From contig OX637399.1 in the NCBI GenBank assembly GCA_951799425.1, forward strand, positions 11,772,501 through 11,836,500: a DNA stretch of 64,000 nt, written 5' to 3'. The translations under genes and the position numbers were made by a program. Numbering within the stretch: position 1 is the first letter of the stretch; the number at the start of each line of letters is the position of its first letter. The notes below the pieces were generated by a model. The model made no database searches, was not told where the DNA came from, and saw only the letters and a program-made list of their open reading frames with translations. This DNA comes from Ilex aquifolium (lineage: Eukaryota; Streptophyta; Magnoliopsida; Aquifoliales; Aquifoliaceae). Positions 24,359 to 35,654 of this stretch are shown piece by piece.

Positions 24359-25927
24359 ATAGTAGTACCCCATTATTTTACATTTTTGACCATGATCCAC
24401 TTCAAATCTGAAAAATCACAAAACACTAAAGTTATAGATTTAGATGTCCTATATCTTGTGTCAAAATTTCAGCTCAATTGGACGGTGGGATGAAAATGTA
24501 TAACAAATTTACGAAAGATGGAAATGAGCTACCGGTAGCAGACCCCTTACGAGCTACCAGTAGGAGCTTACGACCTATTGGTAGAAGACCCTACTAGGCA
24601 TGAGCTACCAGTAGAAGCCTTACGAGCTACTAGTAGGAGATGCCTAGAAAGCCCAGATCCTTCTCCAAACGACTCCACCAACTACGAGGGCCTACCTTTT
24701 GTCACCTAATACATTCTCTAATATTTCTAACACTCCATGATGATCTCCTATCCCCTATTTTCAGATTTTAAGTATGAGAGAGTGGGTGGCAAATGTAGAG
24801 AGAGGGAGTGGTCGGAAAAGCATGAGAGGGTCCTTTGACTGATTTTGCTTGATTTTGTGGACAACCTCTCTCCAATCACTCCAAGTCAGTCACTAATGCC
24901 AAGAGAGAGAGGGATGGACGAAAATAAAGATCTCTTGCACACATTTTCAGATATCAAGATTTTTGAAATAGAGGGAACTACCTAAGCTTAGGAGTAGTGT
25001 AGAGAGAGAAAGTTAGGGTTCTTGCTTTTCCATCACCATTTTCATTCTTATAAGCTTCAATCTTCATATAATTTTTCTTTCTAACAGATTAATTTTATTT
25101 ATTTCAAGTTGTATTGGGTTTAGCTAGGGTTTACTAGTTCTAATGCTTGTATTTGGGTATTTTCTCTTTAAGCTTTACATTTTGTGTATGAATGCTATTT
25201 CTTTTGTAGTTTAAACTTCTCTTTACATTAATGCAAGTTCATGTTTGATTTCATTACCATGTTTTTCTCTTTCATGTTTGTTCTTGCATTTACCATGCAT
25301 AGCTAAAACTTTAGTTTTCTAATCCAAGAGGGATTTCCTCTTGGGTATGTGAAATCGACTATCTTTCATTCTTCCTTATAGTGTAAAGTATTTGGTTTGA
25401 CTAGGTTGAGTGCAGATGTAGTTGTGGGCTTTTGATACATCGTAGACTTGTCACGGGATATGCTTTTGCCCAACATAACTACATTAGTTCCTCACTTCCT
25501 ACAAATCAATCAAACACCGAGACACCATTGGTTGAATGAAATGAGTCGCTTTGGCATACCCATTAGAATGAACTCTATGGATTAGCCAACCCTCTTTTTA
25601 CTTGCATATTTCTCAAAACAAAAATCACCAAACTTCAAATCACAATATTTTTCATTTTTCCCTTTCACAAATCACTTTGGAAAACACTTGACCTTTCCTT
25701 CCATGAGGAGACGACCTTGAAATACTCATTCCAAGTAAAACATGACATTGCGAATCTCTCTACGCTTGGGGAGCGCTTTTGCACTCACACACATTTTTGT
25801 TCATCCACACACAATTTTCCCCACTTTTTGCATTGAACTCGAGGGAGAGTGACACTCACCAACCTCTATAAGTCATATATACACATAATTCGGGGTCGAG
25901 TTGGAAGTTAGGGAAAACCACCAAGCA
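24359..25927 (+). repeat. A 3' LTR, right part
   Basis: This continues the LTR interrupted by T2 and is homologous to 5340-6862. CTACCGGTAG-like sites lie at 24528-24637 and the stem-loop equivalent at 25704-25734 (one base pair lost). It ends in CCACCAAGCA, followed by the target duplication GCAAC. Confidence 0.87.
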
Positions 25928-25998
25928 GCAACCACAGAGATCACAAGAGGATCATCATGTGAAGTGCGGAAACCCTTGAGATCTTCATATGTGAATGT
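25928..25998 (-). pseudogene. B: linker and start of protease
   Basis: Minus-strand frame reading FTYEDLKGF and then DDPLVISVV, equivalent to FSDADLEGC and DDPLVVRAVV in F. It joins in frame to 4756-5033 when A and one target duplication are skipped, and to 27705 onward when L1 is skipped. Confidence 0.82.
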
Positions 25999-27704
25999 TG
26001 ACTTGATCTGAAATGTGTACACCCAAGTGCAGACAGTCAAGTTGTATTTATAATCCGGTTAAATCCGGAGTAGAATCCATGGGGAACTACTCTTGGTGTT
26101 TTGGAGTAAATAGTGACAGAGACCAAAGTGACTGAAACCCTTGAGATTTGAAGTTATGATGTTTATGGGATTTTCTAGACAAAATATAATATTCTCTTGG
26201 AATTTCTTGACAAAATATAAGATTCTCTCAAATGAAAGAGTAACCCTTCAGCTCGAGATTCTGGACATGTAGTCAATCATCCGGTTGTTATATTTATGTT
26301 TGAGAACTCAATTAACCCCTATGTCAACAACAAGTTAATTGAAGGATAAAGATGGACTGTGAGAATTAAGAGCACGGTTCCGATGTCTTTGTAGAGATTT
26401 ACAAGAATTATCAGTGCCGGGACTCAACCCGTCTACAAACAAACAAGTAATTCTACAAGTCATCCAACCACTGTGATATTATTCCATTATTTAGTTGAAG
26501 CACAATAATATTGAAGATTGAAATGTGGTCATGATGATCTAGCTGGAGTACTTGCAAAGAACCAATGAATCCTCCTTTGCCAAGAGTCATCTTGTATTAG
26601 AAAGGACTCATGATTGTACAAAGTACGTTAGCTTTGCTAGATGCATTCAATCATTCAATAAGCAATCAAAAGATAAAGCATTAAGCATAAATGAAATGCA
26701 CAAAAATAACTTCCGAATGATTTATACATGTCCATCACCTCTAACTAAAGAGTGAATGAGAAATTACTCACTCTTCATGGCTTCGAGAAAGCTAGAAAAG
26801 TGAGTGATCCTCATCCCTCCAAGTAGAGGAGTTACAAGATAAACTACACTACACAATAAACCTATCTTCGACGAAGATTGAGTGAATCACTACCCACCCT
26901 TCAAGGCTACAAGAAAGCTAGAAAGGTGAGAGAGTTTCACTCCTCTAAGTGAAGAAATAAGCTTTTACAATGGAAGCTAATGAAACTAACAATAAAAGTA
27001 AAAGAAAGCTAGTTACATTTGGAGGGTTTCTTCCTCTTCCAAAAGATGGATCTTTAACAAGCTCCAATATAAGGTATTTATAGGCAAGGAGGAGGGGGTA
27101 AAAGGAGAGTAAAAGAATAGTTATGCTGAAAGTCCAAGTGAATGCCCAAAAATCCGGATGAAGATCTAATCTTCCTACTGCCTATCTGGGAATAATGTTC
27201 GAACGTTGTTGGCGTTTGAACGTGGAAGCCTGTCTTCTTTGATGGGCGTTCGAATGGGGATTGGAGTTTGAACGTGGTACTCAAGTGGCTTTTTTCACCC
27301 ACAGTAGATAGCTATAACAGGCCATGTCTCATCACCCTAGCAGTCTTCTGGGGGTCCTCAAATAATTCAACATAGCGTTCGAACGTGGATTGACGTTTGA
27401 ACGTTGTACTCAAGTAGCTCTTGTTCTTCTCAGGGAATAGCTGCAACATGCCACGTGCCATCACCCTAGCAATGTTCTGGGGGCCCTCAATTATATCAAG
27501 ATGGCGTTTGAACATTGATGCTGATGCTTTGCTTCCTCCTACTCCAATTCTCTTCCAAAACACGTGGGTGTTGCTTGAAAGTTTGGTATTCATTGACTTT
27601 AGTCATTTGTACAACTTTTTCCTGAAACGTCATCATTTAAACTCCATCAAAGCATAATTAGTCTTGTAAGTGCATAGTGAAATGTTAATTTTAACTATGC
27701 ATCA
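25999..27704 (-). mobile_element. L1: solo LTR, TSD AATGT
   Basis: A 1706-bp LTR. On the minus strand it runs from TGATGCATAG to GATCAAGTCA. The perfect duplication AATGT flanks it (25994-25998 and 27705-27709), and the B reading frame resumes across it. A TATA box lies on the minus strand at 27074-27083. Palindromic TTCGAACG-type sites occur at 27188-27290 and 27371-27410. L2 (35655-37412) is the same family. The end near 26060 resembles Athila-type LTR ends, but without internal sequence the lineage is only probable. Confidence 0.9.
27188..27410 (-). repeat. CGTTCGAACG palindrome cluster in L1
   Basis: Sites such as GTTCGAACGTT, CGTTTGAACG and GCGTTCGAACG come in pairs a few bases apart, about 110-340 bp upstream of the minus-strand TATA box. 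Confidence 0.82.
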
Positions 27705-28957
27705 AATGTGATGGGAGGATTTTTGAGGGACACCTTTCTTGGTTGAACAAGGTAGATTTCTTCCTCATCTACACGAGTTCTCCGAGCATAATCTTTCCTC
27801 GCCGAGCTACTTTCTCCTCCTGAAGAAAATCCCCCAGAAATCACCTTGATTTCCCCCATTGGTTGTTGATGTTCTTGAGGCTCTGGAGGCGATGTTTCTT
27901 CTTGGCGATTACTTTCTAAAAATCTTCCAAGATGGCCCCTCCAGATCAAGTCCTCAATATGATCTCAAAAGATGAAGCACTATTTAGCATCGTGCTTGTT
28001 GTCACAAAGAAAATGATAGTACTTATTTCTATCTCGTTTGTTAGGAGGTGTTATGAGCTTTCCAGGACACCTCAGGAGGTTGTCATTTTGCACTTGAAAG
28101 AGATATTGTTCAATTGTAGCATTCAAAGGAGTGTACACCTGAGCCTTTGCTACGGGTAAGCGGGGGCCTAACCTGCCCTGGCTGGGACATGATTAGCTAT
28201 TCCCTTCTTCGAAGTATTCACTTTTTATGAATTTTCTTGGATCTTTCTCTTCTTCTCAGAGGTAGAGCCTTCCACAAATTTTTTGGGGTTGACCGCATCC
28301 TCTGCATTCATATGGCTGTGAGCTCTAGAAAAGAGCTCCACCATAGTTTTGAGGAATGTTTGTGCACAGAGAAATAGAACCTATAGGACCTGAGTCCACT
28401 TATGAAGGTCGTCAAAGCCATTTTGTCATCGACATCACCTCTCTAGAGGGTCTCTTCTGTAAACCTTGCTACATACTGCTTGAGAGTATCTTCTTTCGTT
28501 TGCATGATATTGATAATAGAAATGAAAGTTTTCTTGGGAGTCCTTCCTCTAATGAAATGTGAAAAGAAGGATTTACTGAGCTCCAAGAAGGATCCAATAG
28601 ACCTAGTAGGGAGCCTATTGAACCAGAGACGAGTTGTTCCCTTCAATATGGTAGGAAAACTCTGCACATAATGGCATCGGGGACTTTGTGTAATAACATG
28701 AAAGATTTGTAGGTCTCCAAATGATCTAAAAGATCTTTCTTACCATCGAAAGTCTCGATGGTTGGCATCTTGAACTTGGCTGGGAGAGGGTAGCTGGTGA
28801 CATCCTAAGAGAAGGGCGGCTCGAGTTTCTGAACTAGAGTTTCCATTATTTTTGGAGCTTGAGCTTTTACGGTGTTCAACACATCTCCAATTTGATCATT
28901 CACCTCTTTGAACTTATGGTTCAAAGAGGCTTCTTCTTCCTGATGTTGCAGAGAATC
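27705..28957 (-). pseudogene. B: gag (Tat-like), main part
   Basis: The minus strand encodes a Retrotrans_gag-type capsid segment (LKGTTRLWFNRLP near 28635, QYVARF near 28470) and, further on, GEIKVISGGFSSGGESSSA (near 27870-27810) just before the protease. The same order with close similarity occurs in F. Several stops and frame changes break it. A TGTAACACC-type solo LTR (D2) separates it from its N-terminal part. Gag would form the cytoplasmic particle in which reverse transcription takes place. Confidence 0.82.
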
Positions 28958-31269
28958 TGTAACACCCCGCATTTTTCTTTTATATATATGTATAAAGATA
29001 TATAGTAAATAATTGTTGTAAAAATGTGGATATGTGTAGGGATGTAAGAATAAATTATATAGATTGTAATAGTAGGAGAACGCTAGAGATAAATATGGAT
29101 TGGGAAGTTAGAGTTTCCAAGACGATTAAACTTGGAAAGGGTGACTAGATGAATTTCTAAATATTTTTAGGTCAAAATAAGGTGTCCATTGAATCTGGAA
29201 GGTCGAACAACCTTGGGAGAGGTAATAAGAGGTGTATTGGAAGTTAGGAAGTATTCCGGAGTGAAAACACACTTAGAGAAAATTTGGGTAAAAAGGAGTT
29301 GGGACACCTTCTAGTATTTTGGTCATAAATTTTTATCCTTAAGTCTAATTGATCTGAAATTTTTACAGTAGATAGTAGACATCTAGGGCTACAAAAGTGT
29401 GTCTCATGGAAATTTTCCAATTCAACCTCTAAATGGGTCAAAACTGCCCTGGAAGTTGCAGCAGACAAAGTGTACCGGTACTGTGTACCGGTATTTCGAC
29501 TCCAGAAGGTTTGGGGTACCGGTACTGGGTACCGGTACCATCCGTCTGACGCCGCTAAACAGTTAAAAGTCGGGATTTTTGTGTTATAAAACCCATCCCA
29601 CATCCCATTTGGCCCATTTCTTCATCTCCCTCTTACCCTAACCCTCCTAGAAACCCTTAGAGAGAAAGATAAAACTCAAGATAAAAAGGAAAGACAAAGG
29701 GTTCACAAGTGATTCAAGACTCAAACCCTAGGTTTCTTCAAGAGCATAAGGTAGGGGATTTCTTCATAATCTCTTACATTGAGGCTAGGGTTTATGTATA
29801 TATATATGTTTTTCACTCTCATCCTTATATACATGATAAGAAATACATGATTCTTGTTCCTCTTGAAATAAATGCCATGTTTTGAACATTGTGATGGTTG
29901 GGTAACTATTAAATTTCTCTTTTTCATCTTCAAACCTTGGTTTTAAAGAGAAATGGATTTTTCCCTCTATTTTTCCTTGGTATTGCTTTCAAAACTTTAG
30001 TGTTTGATATTGTACACCAAAATGTTACTTATGATGATCTCTTGCTCATTTTCTTCCATCATATTATGAAACATTATATTAGAAATTGTGGAATTTGGTA
30101 ATTCCTTGAAATGTTGATGAATTGAGAATATTTTGGTTTCCTCAATTGTATGGTTGTTGTGAGGGACTTGGATTGCCTTCGAGAGATGCCGTAGAGTGTT
30201 AGAGGTTAGTCTACCCCAGTGGGGGTGAGATGGTTTCCTAGCACTTGTAGTGGGTTGTCATTTGGTAATGAAACCACTATCGTTCACTAGAGTTCAAACA
30301 AGGGATAGTATACTTTTCCTGGGAAGGGACTCGTCACTGCCATTGGGATGGTAGACGCCCTTTCCTAAAATGCTTGTGAATGTGATTGTGATTGGTGGAC
30401 TAGGTATAATCGTTGGGTAGATTCATGAGAAGCAATCAACATACATGGTACGGGGATGAACCAATATACATGGGATGATGAGTTGGAACGTCTTGGCCGG
30501 TGCATTGGTATGGGACAATGCATCGGAAGACGCCCTTCCGAATTGGCCTAACTTTGGACACGGTGTATTGTTGTTCAATTTAATTTATTCTTTTACTTGA
30601 TTGTTGTTATGGTTTAAACTTGAGATCTATTTAAAATATCCTGCTTTTCCTTCAAAATGGTATGTATGCTATTTGTGAAAATGAGACCAACCGTTTTATA
30701 TGCTTTTCTAAACCTTGTTTGAGTTTGGGAAGATTTTGCTACAGAGCTTCGTGCTCATCCCCTACAATTAATATTTTTCAGATTTGGCTTTAGAGGAGGA
30801 GCTCGGTGTGAATGAGCCGGGCCTTGGGGAAGCTTCCTTGGAGGGGTACCTAGATCCCGAATGGGACATCTAGAGATATAGCTTATTTTGTTCTAGACTA
30901 AGAGATTTATTTCTGAACAATGTAAAGTCTAGATTCTTTTGAAACTCCGCTGCGATATATTCATGTAATTCTTTTGGAGAATGTAATTGTCATATCTGGC
31001 CTATTCTTTTGGGATAATGTTAAGGATAATATGGATGGTAAATAGAAATTTTATTGTTATTGGATGGTTAAATAGACCCTGTGTGGTCAAGTTAATAGAA
31101 TTGCACAGGTTGTGATTTTTGGGTGGAGCTTCCTGTACAAAGGAGACTCTGCCCAAATTTTGTTAAAATTAAGAATGTTTCTTATTTGATGGATATATAT
31201 TTAGTTGCTCTCATGACATGAATGGTTTCATAGTGTAATGTTGTCCAGGGTGGTATTTGGGGTGTTACA
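28958..31269 (+). mobile_element. D2: solo LTR, TSD GAATC
   Basis: A 2312-bp LTR from TGTAACACCCCG to GGGGTGTTACA. The perfect duplication GAATC flanks it (28953-28957 and 31270-31274). The TGTAAC/GTTACA ends and length fit Tekay/Del-type LTRs, although no internal region is left to prove this. GTACCGGTAC sites lie at 29471-29539 and a TATA box at 29585. Its first part resembles D3, whereas 29840-30780 is almost identical to D1. Confidence 0.92.
29471..29539 (+). repeat. GTACCGGTAC palindrome cluster in D2
   Basis: Four sites are arranged as two pairs separated by a TCCAGAAGGTTT spacer, about 50 bp before the TATA box at 29585. Confidence 0.88.
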
Positions 31270-31582
31270 GAATCACTTTGGCTACGCTCATCCACCAAGT
31301 TTGATTTATCGCCAGGGTTAACCTCTTTAGAGTGAAGATCCTGATTTCCTTGTTGATTTTGAGGACAACCAAGACCTTGCAAAAGTTATAGAATTTGCTG
31401 GCTTTGTTGATCCATGCCTCTAATGGCTTGGTTCGTCTGACCCATATTCCTTTCGAGGTCAAAAATTCATTGGGTCTCCTGACGCTTATTGAGGCGTGGA
31501 GGGTCCTGATCCAGGATTTCAACCCCAACGTTTACTTGAGTAGGATATTCTCTGGTAGGGTAGTCTTGATTAGCATTCATGG
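31270..31582 (-). pseudogene. B: gag N-terminal part
   Basis: The likely start is the ATG at 31582 on the minus strand, about 65 bp after the primer site. The frame is polar and rich in Gln, contains in-frame stops (one near 31465), and leads into the gag segment at 28957 when D2 is skipped. There is no recognisable domain, as is usual for this part of Tat gag. Confidence 0.72.
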
Positions 31583-31646
31583 CTCTGGTTGACATCATCC
31601 GCCGGTATACAACAAAATTGAGGAACAAGTTTGGTTGTCAAGTCGT

Positions 31647-31666
31647 TTCCCATAGACAACGCCAAA
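31647..31666 (-). other. B primer-binding site
   Basis: On the minus strand, TTTGGCGTTGTCTATGGGAA. F has TTTGGCGCCGTCTGTGGGAA in the same position. This is the Tat-type site; B has three transitions. Confidence 0.85.
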
Positions 31667-31670
31667 CTAT

Positions 31671-32376
31671 TGGGGTAAAAAATGTGTTCAACTGTTCTGA
31701 AAGTTGTTGAGGTTGATCTAGGCCTGGCTACACCTTTTTCGGAGCTCTGGGTGAGGTTTTTGACAGTTGTGGTGCCTGAAAAGAAAGTCGTAGACCAGAG
31801 GAGTGCTTTGGGAGTTGACCCTCTGACGCTCAAGTCAGTATTCGAGAATTTAAGGTACATCAATTTAACTGGGCTTAGTGTGCTTACCTGGGTTTTACCC
31901 TGGATGTTCCCTTTTACAGTATTTTGATAGGACTTTCAGGTAGAGTGGACCCTAGGCTCTCTTAGTAGTTTGAATCTGCCTGATCTCCTTTCAGTTAAAG
32001 AGTTTTAGCTTCTATGGACTTTATCTTTTGTTGGGATAACCATACAGAGTCCTAGCTGTGCTAGGAGTTTGTTTGATCACGTGGATAAGGCTTGTCGAGG
32101 GAATGATCTTATCCTTATTCCTTTTCTTCCTTATCTTCCTCATAGTATTTAAACGAATCCGCGATTTGAACTGGTCTTTGCCTGATAAGGTTCCCAAAAA
32201 TTTGGGATAAACTTTGCCATCCTTCTGGTTTTCACCGGGTTGGGGAAAGTTGATTATCTGAGCTCATTACTCCTCTAGCTTTCCTTTCTTGCTAATAGGT
32301 CAAGCATTAGTTACATTTCTAAAGGTGGTGCCAACTAGGACCTTTCCATTAGTTGAGATTAAATTTTCCCCCATCA
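31671..32376 (-). repeat. B 5' LTR
   Basis: A 706-bp LTR. On the minus strand it runs from TGATGGGGGAAAA to TTTTACCCCA and is followed by the primer site. The length is close to the F LTR (617 bp). A possible TATA element (TTTAAATACT) lies on the minus strand near 32150. The outer flank is AGGGT (32377-32381). The left end of B lies outside the window. Confidence 0.78.
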
Positions 32377-32405
32377 AGGGTGAATTGGGAACCTAAGTCT
32401 TGTAG

Positions 32406-32690
32406 TTAAGGCAATATCATAAGAGCAAACTTTGCCTTTATGATAAAAACAAACTCTTTCATCATTAGAAGGGACCCTAACTGCACAAAGTTAGGAATGG
32501 AGATTTGGGCGCGAGTTAGTCCAAGATATTTCTCAGTGATGCTGCTACGCACCCCCTTTGCATAGAATTCAAGTGTAACAGAGGCTTCCCCTAAAGGATC
32601 CTCTTCGAAGAACTTGATTTCCTCATTGGCAGGATCTACTTCTTGAACCATAGGAAGTACGAGGTTAGATGAAGCCTTTTTAGAAGCCAT
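32406..32690 (-). CDS. H: unidentified 94-codon ORF with upstream TATA box
   Basis: The ATG at 32690 opens a frame starting MASKKASSN, with an acidic middle and a hydrophobic end, closed by a TAA at 32406-32408 just before the B insertion. The frame is also open upstream to 32906, but the ATG at 32690 has the better context (CCCATGG). On the minus strand GCTATTTAAAC (32994-33004) could be its TATA box, leaving a leader of about 280 nt. I do not recognise the protein. An antisense ORF of a Tat-like element into which B jumped, or the first exon of a decayed gene, are both possible. Its position immediately outside the B 5' LTR shows that it belongs to the older target sequence. Confidence 0.4.
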   Translation of the reverse strand: MASKKASSNLVLPMVQEVDPANEEIKFFEEDPLGEASVTLEFYAKGVRSSITEKYLGLTRAQISIPNFVQLGSLLMMKEFVFIIKAKFALMILP

Positions 32691-33010
32691 GGGAATAGGC
32701 AGTCGTGAAGAGCGTAGAATGAACGAGGAGAAGGCTGGGTCAAAGAGCAAAAAAAAGTTTAGACAAGAATTAACAACGGTTACGAGAAGCGTAACAGATT
32801 GGAAATTCAATAAGAAACCCAAATTCCTCAAAAAAGATTTTCGAGAAAGGAAGAAAAATATGTAGTAAACAATTTGAAAAGGAAAAACCCAACCAAGACG
32901 TTCCAAATTGTGTTCAATATTTTCAGAGATGAAGAAGTAGAGGTCTCAAGAACTTTCAAGGGTAAGTAAGTCCTTGAACCAAATCTTTTAGAGGGTTTAA
33001 ATAGCGTAGG

Positions 33011-33644
33011 CAATGGCAGTTATAAGAAACTGTCTGCTTTAAATTGAATGGATGTATACACGTAATTAGTTTCCCAAAAATCGAGTAAGTAAAAGAAAAA
33101 AGCAACAGGAGGCATGGTCCACGATCCAGCCACGTTGGAACCTAATTAGGGGCAACTAATGAAGAAAAAAATTAACTACAACATTGGGAAAGCTCTAGGG
33201 ATGCCCCAACACTAAAAAATTTACTGTTGGAAGACTTACTAAGCTCTAGGCGCACAGGGAAAGCTTGGAGTAATGCCAATCCTAGTAATCAACTCTCCCC
33301 ATCTAGCTGGCACATGAAAGTGGTCTTGTGGATTAGGTTATCCATTGCTTGATAGTTAAAAGACCCCCAAGACAAGGTCAACAGTTTATTTGGAGGAAAA
33401 ATAGTCTAAAGGGTGCACACCCCTCATTCCAGAGGAATCTCTGCCCCTTACTAGCTTATCCAAGATTCAAAAGACTCCCCCAAAAGGAGGAGTCCTTCTC
33501 GCCATTTAGAAGAGCAGACTCCAACCGCTAGGAGAGTCTTGCAAGGATAAGGAAATCTAGATTCCCCAAATACGAGGAGTCTGAATCTTCCTAGAATAAA
33601 CTGAGGAGCCTAGTGCTTGCTCTCTACAGTGGGTTAAATATAAA
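33011..33644. other. H: target DNA without recognised gene
   Basis: About 630 bp between the putative minus-strand promoter and the G LTR. No ORF of interest and no repeat seen; probably older repeat DNA. Confidence 0.5.
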
Positions 33645-35113
33645 TGGTTTGTCAGGTGCAGAAAGTGTATCGTTTAGTAACTCGGTCGATTACCGAGGTC
33701 GTCTCCTCAGGAAAAATAAAGGTTAAATTCGATCAATGATAGACAAAGAAAAGTAAAACTCTTAAATTTCGGAAAAGGGTTTTCGAAAACAGGTGAATTA
33801 AATAACAATAATTAAAGAAAATCGATTATTGTCAGAGTTCATCCCTCCATGAATAGTAATTTTGAACTAATCTTAAACTCACTCAAGATTATAATCAAAC
33901 GCCCTCAAGCGAAAAATATTCAACAAAAACCAATGAAAGTGATAAATGTGTATTCAAATTGATTGACTTAATGTTGAAAGAATTATGTTCACATTGATTG
34001 CGGTGATTCCAAGAATTATCTGTGCCAAACCTAATTGTCTATGGATAAGTAAGAAGATATACATATCACTCGTGTTTTCAAATTTAATTATTTAATCAAA
34101 AAAAAATAACTTAATCTTTAGAAAAAAACCCTAGTTAGTTCAAAATTCCCATTCATGGATGAGATTCCCTGATCTGATCTAATCGAAAAATAACTACTCA
34201 CTCATTACGGAAGTAAATACAAAAGTAATTGAATTAAAAATCAACATAATTGAAAGAGAAATAGAACTTGAATTGAAATCACAATAGGAAGTAAATACCT
34301 TGAATTAAATGCAAAGAATTGTAAATCGTTACATAAAAGAGAACCAACGTACTTGCCTTGCAAGAAATTAAACAACTAAAAGTAGAACAAAGCTTGAAAT
34401 AGAAAGCAATGAAAGAACTCTTGCAGAATGAGTAAACCCTAATTCTACCTAGGAGAAATGGCTCAAGGAAAAATAGAATAATGAACGATTGATCAACACC
34501 CCCTCTCTCTTGCTTAGTCTTAGTATTTACAGGAGACATTAGCTGATTTTTTCTTTTATTTTTCCACCGATAGGCTACTTAGTAAGGTCCCAATTGTTCC
34601 CTTCCAAGAAGAGTTCTTGCTGAATTAAAACATTGATGAATAGGTAGGAAGCACAATTCGACCTACCTGTAGCAAATTTACTATTCATCACGTACTGGTA
34701 GCTCTTCACAGCTACTGATAGAACTGCTCTCTGTTTTGAACCTACTGGTACCAAAGTAATAACCTACTATTAGAAAAGTTTATGTTTTACTTCTATTGGT
34801 AGGAATTCACTGCTACTGGTAGAACCACAATCTGCCGCCTGATGAACCGATAGGAAACCTACTAGTACAAATAGTTTTTTCTGAATTCTTGTCGTAATGC
34901 TCTTGGCTCAACTCTTTGCTCCTCTAACTCCTTGCCAAAGTCTTCCAAAGCATCAACATGTATATAAAATCATATTCTTACATTAATTTACCTGCAAACA
35001 CAAATATTCTCTATAAAATACAAAACTAAACTAAAATAAAGCAAATAGACAACTAATAGAGTTAAGATGAATGATATGAGAAAAAAACAATATACAATAT
35101 TATGCTCTCATCA
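33645..35113 (-). repeat. G 3' LTR (Athila-like)
   Basis: On the minus strand it starts TGATGAGAGCATAATATTG after a polypurine tract and ends near CCTGACAAACCA; the left boundary is approximate. The start matches the TGATGAGCACATAATATTG of A and E. CTACTGGTAG-like sites lie at 34564-34870 and a stem-loop at 33681-33711. Confidence 0.78.
33681..33711 (-). other. Stem-loop in G LTR
   Basis: On the minus strand CCTGAGGAGACGAC is followed by CTCGGT, loop AATCG, ACCGAG. The leading block is as in A, S and E, but the stem sequence is largely different and still pairs perfectly. Confidence 0.72.
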
Positions 35114-35128
35114 CATGCCCCAACTTAG
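35114..35128 (-). other. G polypurine tract
   Basis: On the minus strand CTAAGTTGGGGCATG lies directly before the LTR start. Confidence 0.7.
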
Positions 35129-35654
35129 GCATTGCTAGTCCCTTAGCAAACTAAAAATAAAAAGAAATAAAAATCCTAAAATTACACTTATAAATTCCAA
35201 AGCATAGTCTATAACACAACAAGCATCATAACTTGAAATGCATATGAGCTAAGAAGTTAAGGCACACATTTGGAATAAAAAAGACTTAGTATATATCTAT
35301 GTTGTGCTTTTGCGTACAAAAATCAAACTGTAATAGTCTTACTAAAGCTAAGGTTATTCTTCTAGGCTATTACTAACCAAAAAGAAACAACCTAAGGTAC
35401 TAAGACCTAATTACTACCTAAAAAAAAGAAAAATCAAAATAAAAACATAAAAGTAGGGTCCTAAAGTCAAATCACTCATAATCTGAACCTTTCTCCTCAT
35501 CAACACCCTCATCATCATCCACATCATCCTCCTCATCTGTAGTGTACTCTCCACTACTATTCCAAAGCAACACTGAAAGATGTCACCTGTGACAATCCTG
35601 TCCCAACAGTAGGAGGTGCAGAAGTAGGTGCTGAGGCCACCGCTGGAAGCGTCT
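35129..35654 (-). pseudogene. G 3' region with acidic ORF tail
   Basis: The minus strand from about 35560 to the TGA at 35472 encodes an Asp/Glu-rich C-terminus (TTDEEDDVDDDEGVDEE). Acidic tails like this close some Athila gag or env-position ORFs, so which one is uncertain. The upstream part is cut off by L2 at 35655. The rest is AT-rich 3' non-coding sequence. Confidence 0.45.

Larger units (their letters stand above)
5034..25927 (+). mobile_element. Element A: Athila-like non-autonomous retrotransposon, split by later insertions
   Basis: A has a 5' LTR (5034-6862), a degenerate tRNA-Asp-type primer site, an internal region (6863-11537) and a 3' LTR (11538-11853 plus 24359-25927). The flanks are GCCAC (5029-5033) and GCAAC (25928-25932), a target duplication with one change. 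If A plus one duplication is skipped, the protease frame of B continues, so B was the target. The internal region holds only one short broken ORF and a long 3' non-coding part; no pol is seen. Insertions inside A are S (8544-10218) and the T2 complex (11854-24358). The two LTRs differ clearly (about 14 changes in the first 170 bp), so A is older than T2. Confidence 0.85.
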
